Positions 15,449 to 22,728 of a stretch of 32,822 nucleotides of DNA are shown here, piece after piece. Every line of letters begins with the position of its first letter. The stretch's first letter is position 1. The position numbers and the translations under genes were made by a program. The notes under the pieces are model-generated. The model saw only the letters and a program-made list of their open reading frames with translations, was not told where the DNA came from and did not search any database. Source of the stretch: Sedimentibacter sp. (GTDB taxonomy: Bacteria > Bacillota > Clostridia > Tissierellales > Sedimentibacteraceae); contig JAGOIH010000009.1 of assembly GCA_017995755.1 (NCBI GenBank), positions 1 through 32,822 on the forward strand, given 5' to 3'.

Positions 15449-16772
15449 CTTCTATACCTCCTATCAAATCATATTCCAATGCGTCATTAATTTTGACCTT
15501 ATAAATGTTTCCTAAGGTTAATTCTTCATCAGATGTGACATAAACACAGCCGTCAATTTCAATCGAATCCATGTAGGTCCTGCCTGCATAGATATGTTCA
15601 TCTTCCTTCTCCTCAATTAAAACATCATAGGTCCTGTCGATTTTCAGCAAATTGTTTTCATATGATATTGCTTGCTGAATTTCCATCAACTCTTTTAATC
15701 TTTCTTCCTTTATGTCTTCATCTATTTGTTCCGGCAGCCTGTATGCCGGAGTATGCTCTTCTCTTGAATATTTGAATATCCCTACCCTGTCAAGCCTGTA
15801 TTCTTTCAAAAAATTCTTGAGTTCTTCATGGTCTTCCCATGTTTCCCCGGGGAAGCCTGTGATTAAGGACGTGCGTATTACCGCACCCTCCACTTCCCTT
15901 CTTATTTTATCAATCAGGGATGTAATTTGTTCCCGGTTTGTGTTTCTATTCATTCTCTTCAGTATTCTGTCATTTATATGCTGCATTGGAATATCAAAAT
16001 ATTTTAAAAGCTTTTTATTGTTTTTGAATTCCTCTATCAGTTCATCGTAAATATCTTCGGGATACAAATAATGAACTCTTATCCATTTGATGCCTTTAAT
16101 TTCAGAAATTCTTCCTACAAGTTCATGAAGTTTTCTTTCGCTGTAAATATCAAGACCGTATTTACTTGTGTCCTGTGCAATGATAATTATTTCCTTTGCT
16201 CCTCTTTCTGAAAGGACCTTTGCTTCCTCAACAATATTCTCGATTCTGCGGCTTTTAAAAGGCCCTCTGAGCTTCGGAATCACGCAATAGGTGCAATTAT
16301 TGCTGCAGCCTTCAGCTATTTTTAAATAGGCGTACCAGGGTTCAGTCAATATGTTTCTCGGAAGGTCCTTGTCGATATCAAGCTCAGATCCTGTGTCCAT
16401 CACAAGCTTTTTATTCTTTTCAAACTCTTGAATATATTGGTCTATTTTTTCAAAACCGCCCGTTCCTACTATGATGTCAACTTCAGGTATTTCTTTTCCC
16501 AGCTCTGCCCCGAATCTTTCGGACAGGCAGCCTGTCACTATTATTTTTGTTTTTTTGTTTAAGGTGTTTTTTATATCAGCTGCGGAAAGTATCGCATTTA
16601 CTGATTCTTCCTGGGCGTCATTTATGAAGGAGCAGGTGTTTATTATTATGTAGTCTGCCTTGTCCGCATAATCCGTTGTCTTGTATCCTTTTTCGGTTAG
16701 AATGCCAAGCATATTTTCCGAGTCAACAAGATTTTTTGAGCATCCAAGCGAATGCATGTATATTTTTTTCAT
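15426..16772 (-). CDS. rimO: Ribosomal protein S12 methylthiotransferase RimO
   Basis: This radical-SAM enzyme adds a methylthio group to an aspartate of ribosomal protein S12. The N-terminal UPF0004 domain has three cluster-binding cysteines, C11 (LGCSKNLVDSE), C47 (NTCSF) and C82 (GCLSER). The radical-SAM cluster motif is C156-x3-C160-x2-C163 (GCSNNCTYCVIP). A TRAM domain closes the protein. SKNLVDSE and the EGCSNNCTYC wording favour RimO over MiaB. It has 448 residues. It begins 3 bases after the ftsK stop and overlaps pgsA, so ftsK-rimO-pgsA form one transcript. Confidence 0.95.
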   Translation of the reverse strand: MKKIYMHSLGCSKNLVDSENMLGILTEKGYKTTDYADKADYIIINTCSFINDAQEESVNAILSAADIKNTLNKKTKIIVTGCLSERFGAELGKEIPEVDIIVGTGGFEKIDQYIQEFEKNKKLVMDTGSELDIDKDLPRNILTEPWYAYLKIAEGCSNNCTYCVIPKLRGPFKSRRIENIVEEAKVLSERGAKEIIIIAQDTSKYGLDIYSERKLHELVGRISEIKGIKWIRVHYLYPEDIYDELIEEFKNNKKLLKYFDIPMQHINDRILKRMNRNTNREQITSLIDKIRREVEGAVIRTSLITGFPGETWEDHEELKNFLKEYRLDRVGIFKYSREEHTPAYRLPEQIDEDIKEERLKELMEIQQAISYENNLLKIDRTYDVLIEEKEDEHIYAGRTYMDSIEIDGCVYVTSDEELTLGNIYKVKINDALEYDLIGGIEDENNKLV

Positions 16773-16775
16773 TCT

Positions 16776-19121
16776 TTATGAATTTCCTCTCATTTCGTCT
16801 AATTCCTCTTTTGTAACAAGAACTTTCCTGGGTTTGCTGCCTTCATGCCCTCCTACTATGCCCCTTTCCTCAAGCTGGTCAATAATTCGCGCAGCTCTTG
16901 AATAACCTACCCTGAATTTTCTTTGAATGTAGGATACCGATGCCTGGCCGTCATTTACCACTGTTTCAATTGCCTGTTCCAAGTATTCATCAACATCATC
17001 ATCGTCGCCGGTCTGGCTTTCAATTTCTTTGATTATTTCATTTTGTTTGTTGTGTTTGATTTCAACCTGCTGTTCCTTGATAAAGTCTACAACTCTTTTG
17101 ATTTCATCATCTGATACAAAGGTTCCCTGTATTCTTACAGGTTTTGGAAGACCTATGGGGTGATAAAGCATATCTCCTTTGCCAAGAAGCTTCTCTGCTC
17201 CCCCTGTATCCAAAATAGTTCTTGAATCTATATGTGATGACACGGCAAATGCAATACGTGACGGGATATTTGCCTTTATTACACCTGTAATAACATCAAC
17301 GGAAGGTCTTTGGGTTGCAATGACAAGGTGCATACCGCAGGCTCTTGCCAGCTGGGCAATACGTGTAATATATTCTTCAACCTCTGCCGAGGCTACAGTC
17401 ATCAAATCCGCCAATTCGTCTATTATTATTACGATTTTAGGCATTTTCTCCTTGTTTTCCACAGCCATTTTTTCATTGTAGGAGTCTATTTCCCGCACGC
17501 TGTTCTGTGCAAAAACCTTGTAGCGGTTCGTCATTTCCGACACAGCCCAGTTCAGCGCATTGGCTGCCTTTCTGGGGTCAGTTACAACAGGTATCAATAA
17601 ATGGGGTATACCATTGTAGTTGCTCAGTTCAACAACCTTAGGGTCAATGAGTATCAGCTTGACTTCATCGGGTTTTGCCTTGTATAAAATACTCATAATA
17701 AGGGAGTTTATACATACGCTTTTTCCGGAGCCGGTAGCGCCTGCTATTAACAGGTGAGGCATTTTATCAATGCTTGCAATAATATTTTTTCCTGCTATAT
17801 CCTTGCCAAGTGCAAAGGGCAGGTTTGTGGGAGCAATTCTGTACTCTCTTGATTCAATCATGTTTCTTAAATAAACGCTGGTTTTTGCCCTGTTTGGCAC
17901 CTCTATGCCAATTGCGGCTTTGCCGGGTATAGGTGCTTCCATTCTTATTTCCGAGCTGGCCAGTGCCAAGGCTATATCGTTGGACAAGGCTGTTATCCGG
18001 CTTACTTTTATTCCAGGTGCAGGCTGAATTTCATACCTGGTTATGGTAGGCCCCTTATTAATCTGAAGGATGTTGCAAGGTATGTTGAAGCTGTTTAATG
18101 TGTCAATAAGCTTTTCCCCGTCCTTTTTCAAGTCTTCCTTGTCATTTCTTACGTTAAGAGGCATGGGGTTTAAATGCCTGATTGAAGGCAGCTTGTAATT
18201 GTCTGCTTTAACATCTGATATGGTAATTATGTCATCAGTAATTACCTTTTTCTCGAATTTTTCCTTTGCATCCGGAAGGGGTTCGTCCTTTTGTGTTTCT
18301 GTCCTATTATCAGTTTTGTTCTCTGCTTTTTGTATATCTTCTATTTTTAACTGAGTTATTTCAGCTTTTTTATTATCTTGTGCAGGACTCATGTAATCAT
18401 AAATTTTTATATTTTCATTTGGCTGCTGTTTTGGTAATTTTTCTTTTTTTCTTTTATTTTCAACGTCTTCCGTAAATATGAATTTATATATGACATTAAA
18501 GAACTTTTTTATGTAATTTGATATTAATTTTAAAATACCGATTATACTTTGATTTGTAAGAAGAACAATCAATGAAAAGATAAATGCTCCCAAGGCTATG
18601 TATGTTCCATTTTTACCGATAAGTTTAACAAATATAGATGAAATTAAATTTCCGGAAATACCCCCGCCTTTGCCTGCCATCCCCAGATCTTTTGATATTA
18701 TAAACAATTCCTGCAAGTCTTTCGTTAAGGCTATTTGCGAATAAACTTCCGGGTCTGATACTGCCCTGTATATGATGAAACAGATAAAGAATCCTATAAT
18801 TGCGGCTATTTGATTGTTGTCATTCAATATGACTATGTTTAAAAGCCTTGTAACCCCAATTGCAAGTAAAAAATAAGGAAGTACTTCAGAGCCTGCCCCA
18901 AATGCTGAATTAGTAAATGAGTTTATGCTTCTGCCGATAATTCCTGTTTGAGATTCTCCTGTAGTAACTATAATCATGAATACAGCAAAAGATACAAGGA
19001 AGATACCGGTAATCTCTTTAATTAAAATATCCTTGCCTGAAGCCCTGGTGCTTGTACCTTTTTTGTTTGTATTTGTTTTTTTGTTTGTCCTGGTCGTTTT
19101 GTTTGCGGATGTTTTAGCCAT
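16776..19121 (-). CDS. ftsK: DNA translocase FtsK/SpoIIIE
   Basis: This is a septum-located double-stranded DNA pump for chromosome segregation. In spore formers the same family moves the chromosome into the forespore. A Lys/Thr/Asn-rich N terminus precedes about four membrane helices within the first 200 residues. A charged linker follows to about 310. The motor carries the P-loop GATGSGKS at about residues 461-468 and LILIDPKVVELS downstream. The C-terminal gamma winged helix (SVSYIQRKFRVGYSRAARIIDQLE) reads KOPS/SRS sequences. At 781 residues it is the normal length. It has its own promoter and continues into rimO. Whether it is the vegetative or sporulation paralogue cannot be decided here. 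Confidence 0.94.
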   Translation of the reverse strand: MAKTSANKTTRTNKKTNTNKKGTSTRASGKDILIKEITGIFLVSFAVFMIIVTTGESQTGIIGRSINSFTNSAFGAGSEVLPYFLLAIGVTRLLNIVILNDNNQIAAIIGFFICFIIYRAVSDPEVYSQIALTKDLQELFIISKDLGMAGKGGGISGNLISSIFVKLIGKNGTYIALGAFIFSLIVLLTNQSIIGILKLISNYIKKFFNVIYKFIFTEDVENKRKKEKLPKQQPNENIKIYDYMSPAQDNKKAEITQLKIEDIQKAENKTDNRTETQKDEPLPDAKEKFEKKVITDDIITISDVKADNYKLPSIRHLNPMPLNVRNDKEDLKKDGEKLIDTLNSFNIPCNILQINKGPTITRYEIQPAPGIKVSRITALSNDIALALASSEIRMEAPIPGKAAIGIEVPNRAKTSVYLRNMIESREYRIAPTNLPFALGKDIAGKNIIASIDKMPHLLIAGATGSGKSVCINSLIMSILYKAKPDEVKLILIDPKVVELSNYNGIPHLLIPVVTDPRKAANALNWAVSEMTNRYKVFAQNSVREIDSYNEKMAVENKEKMPKIVIIIDELADLMTVASAEVEEYITRIAQLARACGMHLVIATQRPSVDVITGVIKANIPSRIAFAVSSHIDSRTILDTGGAEKLLGKGDMLYHPIGLPKPVRIQGTFVSDDEIKRVVDFIKEQQVEIKHNKQNEIIKEIESQTGDDDDVDEYLEQAIETVVNDGQASVSYIQRKFRVGYSRAARIIDQLEERGIVGGHEGSKPRKVLVTKEELDEMRGNS

Positions 19122-19155
19122 TTAAAGCATTTCCCCCTGTTTCTTTGTAAATTTA

Positions 19156-19185
19156 ATTATATCATAGGATGAGAACATTTCGCAA
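19156..19185 (-). promoter_or_regulatory. Probable ftsK promoter
   Basis: On the minus strand, TATAAT (19156-19161) is preceded by TTGCGA (19180-19185) at 18 bp. It lies 35 bases upstream of the ftsK start. The -10 is perfect and the -35 moderate. Confidence 0.6.
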
Positions 19186-19274
19186 TGATAATTTCAAATT
19201 CGTAAACTAGACTTCTCCCTCTGAATAATAATGAAATAAAGTTTGTCAACCTTTGTCATTAACTGACTTCCCTT

Positions 19275-20078
19275 TTATTTTCCCATATCATCAATCAGCT
19301 CTCTGAGCTTTTTCATAGCAGAGCTGAACCCGCCTATTTCTTCTATTAAGCCTATATTGACAACTTCTTCGGCATTTAATACTGTTCCCACATCATTGGC
19401 TATTTCATCTGTGTCATACATATAATCCAAAAGCGCCTGCCTGTCAACATGTGAATTCATTACGATAAAATTTGTAATCCTCTCCTGCATTTTTTGGAAA
19501 TATCTGAAGGTCTGAGGAACTCCTATAACCAGACCGCTGGTTCGTATTGGATGAATTGTCATTGTTCCTGTGGGTGCAATAAACGAGTACCGGGCTGAAA
19601 CAGCCAGTGCCGTTCCTATGCTGTGACCTCCTCCCAATACAAGGGAAACAGTTGGCTTTGTAATACTTGCTACCAGTTCTGAAATAGCGAGGCCTGCCTC
19701 TACGTCTCCTCCCATAGTATTTATCAATAAAAGCACCCCTTTTATCTGGGGGTCCATTTCAGCTCCTATAATCAGAGGTATTATATGCTCGTATTTTGTT
19801 GTTTTGCTTTGGGGAGGCAGTGAGGTATGCCCTTCAATTTCTCCTATTATACTTAGAAAACAAACATCCTTTACCGGCTCAACTTCAGTTATGCTTCCTA
19901 CTTGTTTAACATTTTCTATAGGCTCGCTGCTGTCTTCATTTTCGCTTGGTGTGCCGCTGAATATAAACGGATTTACCGGCTCGTCTCGGAATTGATTTTG
20001 CTTATTGTTTCTTTGTCCGTCCAAATTGTTAAATGATGTCTGTGGCTGCTGCTGTGAATTAGTGCTCTTGTTTTCCAT
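19275..20078 (-). CDS. tepA: ClpP-class peptidase, TepA (translocation-enhancing protein) type
   Basis: This is a crotonase-fold serine peptidase of the ClpP/SppA group. Candidate catalytic residues are S153 (GGGHSIGTA) and H176 (TMTIHPIR). NTMGGDVEAGLAI matches the oxyanion-side segment. The TepA branch is indicated by GGGHSIG in place of GMAASMG and by VIGVPQTFRYFQKMQERI. The first 65 residues are a Gln/Asn/Glu-rich, probably disordered extension. Position next to ftsK/spoIIIE is typical for TepA. TepA was described in Bacillus as helping export and spore-coat-related degradation; the substrate here is unknown. The GGAGGAG ribosome site is immediately preceded by a terminator-like hairpin (see 20084-20126). 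Confidence 0.88.
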   Translation of the reverse strand: MENKSTNSQQQPQTSFNNLDGQRNNKQNQFRDEPVNPFIFSGTPSENEDSSEPIENVKQVGSITEVEPVKDVCFLSIIGEIEGHTSLPPQSKTTKYEHIIPLIIGAEMDPQIKGVLLLINTMGGDVEAGLAISELVASITKPTVSLVLGGGHSIGTALAVSARYSFIAPTGTMTIHPIRTSGLVIGVPQTFRYFQKMQERITNFIVMNSHVDRQALLDYMYDTDEIANDVGTVLNAEEVVNIGLIEEIGGFSSAMKKLRELIDDMGK

Positions 20079-20083
20079 TACTC

Positions 20084-20126
20084 CTCCATAAAAAAATAAT
20101 CAGGTATTCCTGATTATTCTTTGGAG
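20084..20126 (-). promoter_or_regulatory. Terminator/attenuator hairpin masking the tepA ribosome binding site
   Basis: On the minus strand a perfect 10-bp stem AATAATCAGG / CCTGATTATT with a 4-base loop is followed by a T-run and then at once by ATGGAGGAG, the tepA ribosome site. In addition CTCCA upstream of the stem (20122-20126) can pair with TGGAG of the ribosome site (20084-20088). The T-run ends less than 20 bases before the start codon, so no promoter fits between. Transcripts for tepA must pass this element. Confidence 0.7.
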
Positions 20127-20205
20127 TTTTATTAATTTTATACATTTTTCTCATTATTCTAAAACAATAGATGTGCTATCTTCAGTTAAATACTATATTT
20201 TAAAA

Positions 20206-20279
20206 TATGGTTCCCAGGTAAATTCACTAATTTATTTGCTCCTTTCGTAGCATAAATTAGTAATTTTGTGCGTTTGACC
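20206..20279 (-). repeat. 75-bp structured repeat, copy 1 (upstream of tepA)
   Basis: This 74-base segment aligns with 32601-32675 at roughly three quarters identity, with one single-base gap. The longest shared block includes CGAAAGGAGCAAATAAATT. It folds into a stem ACTAATTTAT / ATAAATTAGT extended by GCT / AGC, with the loop holding GAAAGG. The equivalent stem in the other copy keeps pairing through an A-T to T-A exchange. It has the same strand and same relation to the downstream gene as the other copy. Confidence 0.6.
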
Positions 20280-20323
20280 TAACCCAAGACTTTCTCCTTT
20301 TAGTCGAAGTCTTGGGTTAGGTC
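20276..20323. repeat. Perfect 17-bp hairpin between ylmC and tepA
   Basis: Arms GACCTAACCCAAGACTT and AAGTCTTGGGTTAGGTC are separated by 14 bases. There is no T-run on either side. It lies 13 bases past the ylmC stop on the minus strand and touches repeat copy 1. Possible roles are 3' end protection of the ylmC transcript or part of the tepA leader. Confidence 0.85.
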
Positions 20324-20336
20324 GTAAAGGTCATCT

Positions 20337-20570
20337 TTATTCATTTTCAATGATGATCATATCGCTTCCGATTTTTTTGATATTTTTCCATAGTATTTCT
20401 TTTCTTTTCGGTTCTTTGAAAAATGCAAAATGTGAATTGTTTCCTGATATAAAGCTGATTATTTCCCCTGTTTTTTCATCTATAACCAGGTCGCAGTCAC
20501 CGAAAATCCCCAAGTTTTCCCCTGTGTCCACATTAATGATTTCCTTGCTGTACAATTCGCTTAATTTCAT
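20337..20570 (-). CDS. YlmC/YmxH family sporulation-associated protein
   Basis: This is a small PRC-barrel-type protein of 77 residues. MKLSELYSKEIINVDTGENLG at the start, then DLVIDEKTGEIISF and the end WKNIKKIGSDMIII, are characteristic of the YlmC/YmxH family of spore formers. Its biochemical role is not established. The frame can be extended six codons to a TTG at 20588. The ATG at 20570 has a GGGGGGG run upstream and the family-typical start, so it is preferred. It follows dut and mlpA on the same strand, as in other spore formers where ymxH is beside mlpA. Confidence 0.88.
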   Translation of the reverse strand: MKLSELYSKEIINVDTGENLGIFGDCDLVIDEKTGEIISFISGNNSHFAFFKEPKRKEILWKNIKKIGSDMIIIENE

Positions 20571-20591
20571 ATATTCCCCCCCTATCAACTA

Positions 20592-21026
20592 TCAATGAAT
20601 TCCTGTATGTCCGAAACCTCCCTGACCTCTTTCCGTTTCATTTAAGTCTTCAACTAATTCAAATTTAGCCTGTTCATGCTTCATTACCACCATCTGGGCA
20701 ATCCTGTCCCCGCTGTTGATGGTAAAATCCTCGCTTCCAAGATTAATTAAAATTACCTTTATTTCTCCCCTGTAATCAGAGTCTATGGTTCCTATGCCGT
20801 TTACGAGACTTATGCCGTGTTTGATTGCCAAACCGCTTCTGGCCCTTATTTGAGCTTCATAGCCTTCAGGAAGTTCAATAAATAAACCTGTAGGCACCAG
20901 TGCCCTTTCCATTGGTTTTAATACCATGGGTGCCTCAACAAAGGCTTGAATATCTACTCCGGCAGACCCTTTCGTTTCATAGCACGGTAATTTAAAAGGA
21001 TTTTTCTTAACTATTTTAATTATCAT
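20592..21026 (-). CDS. dut: Deoxyuridine 5'-triphosphate nucleotidohydrolase
   Basis: dUTPase splits dUTP to dUMP and pyrophosphate, keeping uracil out of DNA and feeding dTMP synthesis. All five trimeric dUTPase motifs are visible: [30 protein letters not shown] and [10 protein letters not shown] at the C terminus. It has 144 residues, full length. The start overlaps the end of mlpA by 11 bases, indicating coupled translation. Confidence 0.97.
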   Translation of the reverse strand: MIIKIVKKNPFKLPCYETKGSAGVDIQAFVEAPMVLKPMERALVPTGLFIELPEGYEAQIRARSGLAIKHGISLVNGIGTIDSDYRGEIKVILINLGSEDFTINSGDRIAQMVVMKHEQAKFELVEDLNETERGQGGFGHTGIH

Positions 21027-22296
21027 ATTTTTCTCCCAGTACCTTATTTATTTTACCCTCAAGATCAGGATGTTTTTTCAAATTCCCTGTAAAAGTTATG
21101 CTCAAATTATCGATGTTGAACAGGTCCTTTGCAACATCCAGGACATCTTCAATTTTAACATTGTTGATAGCTTCAATTACCTCATCAGGATATAAAATTT
21201 CATTATATAAAAGTTCTCTTCTGCCTATTGCAGACATTCTGCTTGATGTGCTTTCAAGACTTAAAATATAATTTCCTTTAATCTGCTGTTTTGCTCTCAG
21301 GAATTCTTCTTCTTTAATATTTCCGTTTTTTATGCTTACCATTTCCTTCAATATGGTTCTCAGGGCATCTTCAGCCTGCTCGTAGCTCATGCCTGCATAT
21401 ATTGTGAAAATTCCTGTATCGGAATAATTGGATACAAATGAATAAATAGAATATACAAGACCTTTTTTTTCTCTTACTTCCTGGAAAATTCTTGAACTCA
21501 TTGTTCCGCCGAACAAATTGTTTAATACCAGAAGAGAATGATAGTTCTCATCATGTCTTCCGAATGTCTTGTTGCCTATGCACATATGAAGCTGTTCCAA
21601 GTCCTTATTTATTCCTACAACTTTTCTTTGATAATTTGATTCCTTGTGAACCTTTCTTACTTTTTTATTTTCCCAGGACTTGAATTCAGTCTCTATCAGT
21701 TCTATGAATTTTTCTTCATCGAAATTTCCGGCAATTGAAATTACGGTATTTGAAGGAGAATAATTTTCTTCCATAAAGCTTTTTACTTTATCATGAGTGA
21801 AAGTTTTAAGGTTTTTTTCCGTTCCGAGAATATTATATGCCATGGGGCTTTCGTTAAAAATAATCTCAGATAATTTATCATGTACAATATCCTCCGGAGA
21901 ATCTTCATACATTTTTATTTCTTCAATAACAACAGATATTTCTTTATCTATCTCATCCTGTGAAAATACAGAGTTAAAAAACATATCTGAAAGTATATCT
22001 ACTGCATCTTTTATATTTTCGTCTAAAACCTTGATGTAAAAGCAGGTGCATTCCTTGCTCGTGAATGCATTCAGCTGACCGCCTATACTGTCAATTTCCT
22101 CAGCAATTTCATTTGCTTTCCTGTTTTTTGTTCCTTTGAAAAGCATGTGCTCAATAAAGTGTGATAAACCATTGGTTTCATCGTTTTCGTTATTTGAGCC
22201 CACATTAACCCAAATGCCTATGGACGCAGACCTTACATAGTCTATTTTTTCCATTACTATTCTGATTCCGTTATCCAATGTATGCTTTTTTATCAT
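21016..22296 (-). CDS. mlpA: M16 family zinc metallopeptidase (MlpA/YmxG)
   Basis: This is a processing-peptidase-like enzyme of the pitrilysin family. The inverted zinc motif HxxEH is present ([14 protein letters not shown], about residues 44-57), with the distant glutamate in [19 protein letters not shown]. Both halves of a single M16 unit are present in 426 residues. The Bacillus homologue is MlpA/YmxG, encoded near pnp as here. TGGAGG lies ahead of the ATG. It overlaps dut and probably shares the promoter at 22628-22656. Confidence 0.95.
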   Translation of the reverse strand: MIKKHTLDNGIRIVMEKIDYVRSASIGIWVNVGSNNENDETNGLSHFIEHMLFKGTKNRKANEIAEEIDSIGGQLNAFTSKECTCFYIKVLDENIKDAVDILSDMFFNSVFSQDEIDKEISVVIEEIKMYEDSPEDIVHDKLSEIIFNESPMAYNILGTEKNLKTFTHDKVKSFMEENYSPSNTVISIAGNFDEEKFIELIETEFKSWENKKVRKVHKESNYQRKVVGINKDLEQLHMCIGNKTFGRHDENYHSLLVLNNLFGGTMSSRIFQEVREKKGLVYSIYSFVSNYSDTGIFTIYAGMSYEQAEDALRTILKEMVSIKNGNIKEEEFLRAKQQIKGNYILSLESTSSRMSAIGRRELLYNEILYPDEVIEAINNVKIEDVLDVAKDLFNIDNLSITFTGNLKKHPDLEGKINKVLGEKYDN

Positions 22297-22360
22297 TTTT
22301 CCTCCAGTAAATTATGGGACAGAGACTTATAATTTAAGGTCATTCCTCTGACTGGCAGGA

Positions 22361-22564
22361 CTATCCCCATAGCAGCATGGGTGCGTCCCCATGACTTTGA
22401 AGGTATGTCTCTGCAGTTCTGCAGATGTATCCCCCTTCCGCCAATCCAAGAATTCTTATTCTCATGGTCCTGAATCTGCCCATTAATAACAATAATATAA
22501 TAATCGATAATAGTGTTACTATTATTGCTTTTCTAATGAATCCGGAATTGCAAAAAAATTTCAT
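22361..22564 (-). CDS. Small putative membrane protein, 67 residues
   Basis: No family was recognised. The N-terminal half is basic then strongly hydrophobic (AIIVTLLSIIILLLLMG, about residues 13-29), one membrane helix followed by a basic stretch (RFRTMRIRI). A good AAGGGGG ribosome site and a promoter (22628-22656) lie upstream. It would be the first gene of the mlpA-dut-ylmC transcript, where Bacillus has the ylxY deacetylase gene. The last 20 or so codons run through a GC-richer, hairpin-forming segment (22365-22415), so the C terminus may derive from an inserted repeat. It may be a real small protein or the 5' remnant of a larger gene. Confidence 0.5.
   Translation of the reverse strand: MKFFCNSGFIRKAIIVTLLSIIILLLLMGRFRTMRIRILGLAEGGYICRTAETYLQSHGDAPMLLWG
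22366..22393. repeat. GC-rich pair of mutually exclusive hairpins upstream of mlpA
   Basis: CATGGG (22376-22381) can pair with CCCATG (22388-22393), or its ATGGG part can pair with CCCAT (22366-22370). GGGACAGAGAC (22317-22327) and GTCTCTGC (near 22405) enclose the segment as imperfect inverted ends. This suggests a small repeat element. Confidence 0.45.
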
Positions 22565-22627
22565 AAAAATCCCCCTTATCTTAAATGTATTAATAAAAGG
22601 GTGCGTTTATGATATATATCTAGTTTT

Positions 22628-22656
22628 ATATTATCAAATTTTTGCATTAATTACAA
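22628..22656 (-). promoter_or_regulatory. Promoter of the small-ORF / mlpA / dut / ylmC transcript
   Basis: On the minus strand, TTGTAA (22651-22656) and TAATAT (22628-22633) are separated by 17 bp. It lies between the pnp terminator and the small membrane ORF. Confidence 0.6.
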
Positions 22657-22677
22657 CATATAATTAAGCATTAAAAA

Positions 22678-22699
22678 AATCAAGGTCTTTGCCTCGATT
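22678..22699 (-). terminator. Terminator of pnp
   Basis: On the minus strand the stem AATCGAGG / CCTTGATT (one G-T pair) with a 6-base loop runs into a T-run. It lies 30 bases past the pnp stop codon. Confidence 0.88.
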
Positions 22700-22728
22700 T
22701 TATTTAACACTGATTTAATAAGCAGTTT

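Noticed and set aside
20206..20240. Similarity of GTGAATTTACCTGGGAACC to the SAM-I riboswitch GATGAAA...GGCAACC core
   Set aside because: The rest of the SAM-I consensus, including the GAGGGA region and the four-way junction arms, is absent, and neither tepA nor rimP is a methionine gene.
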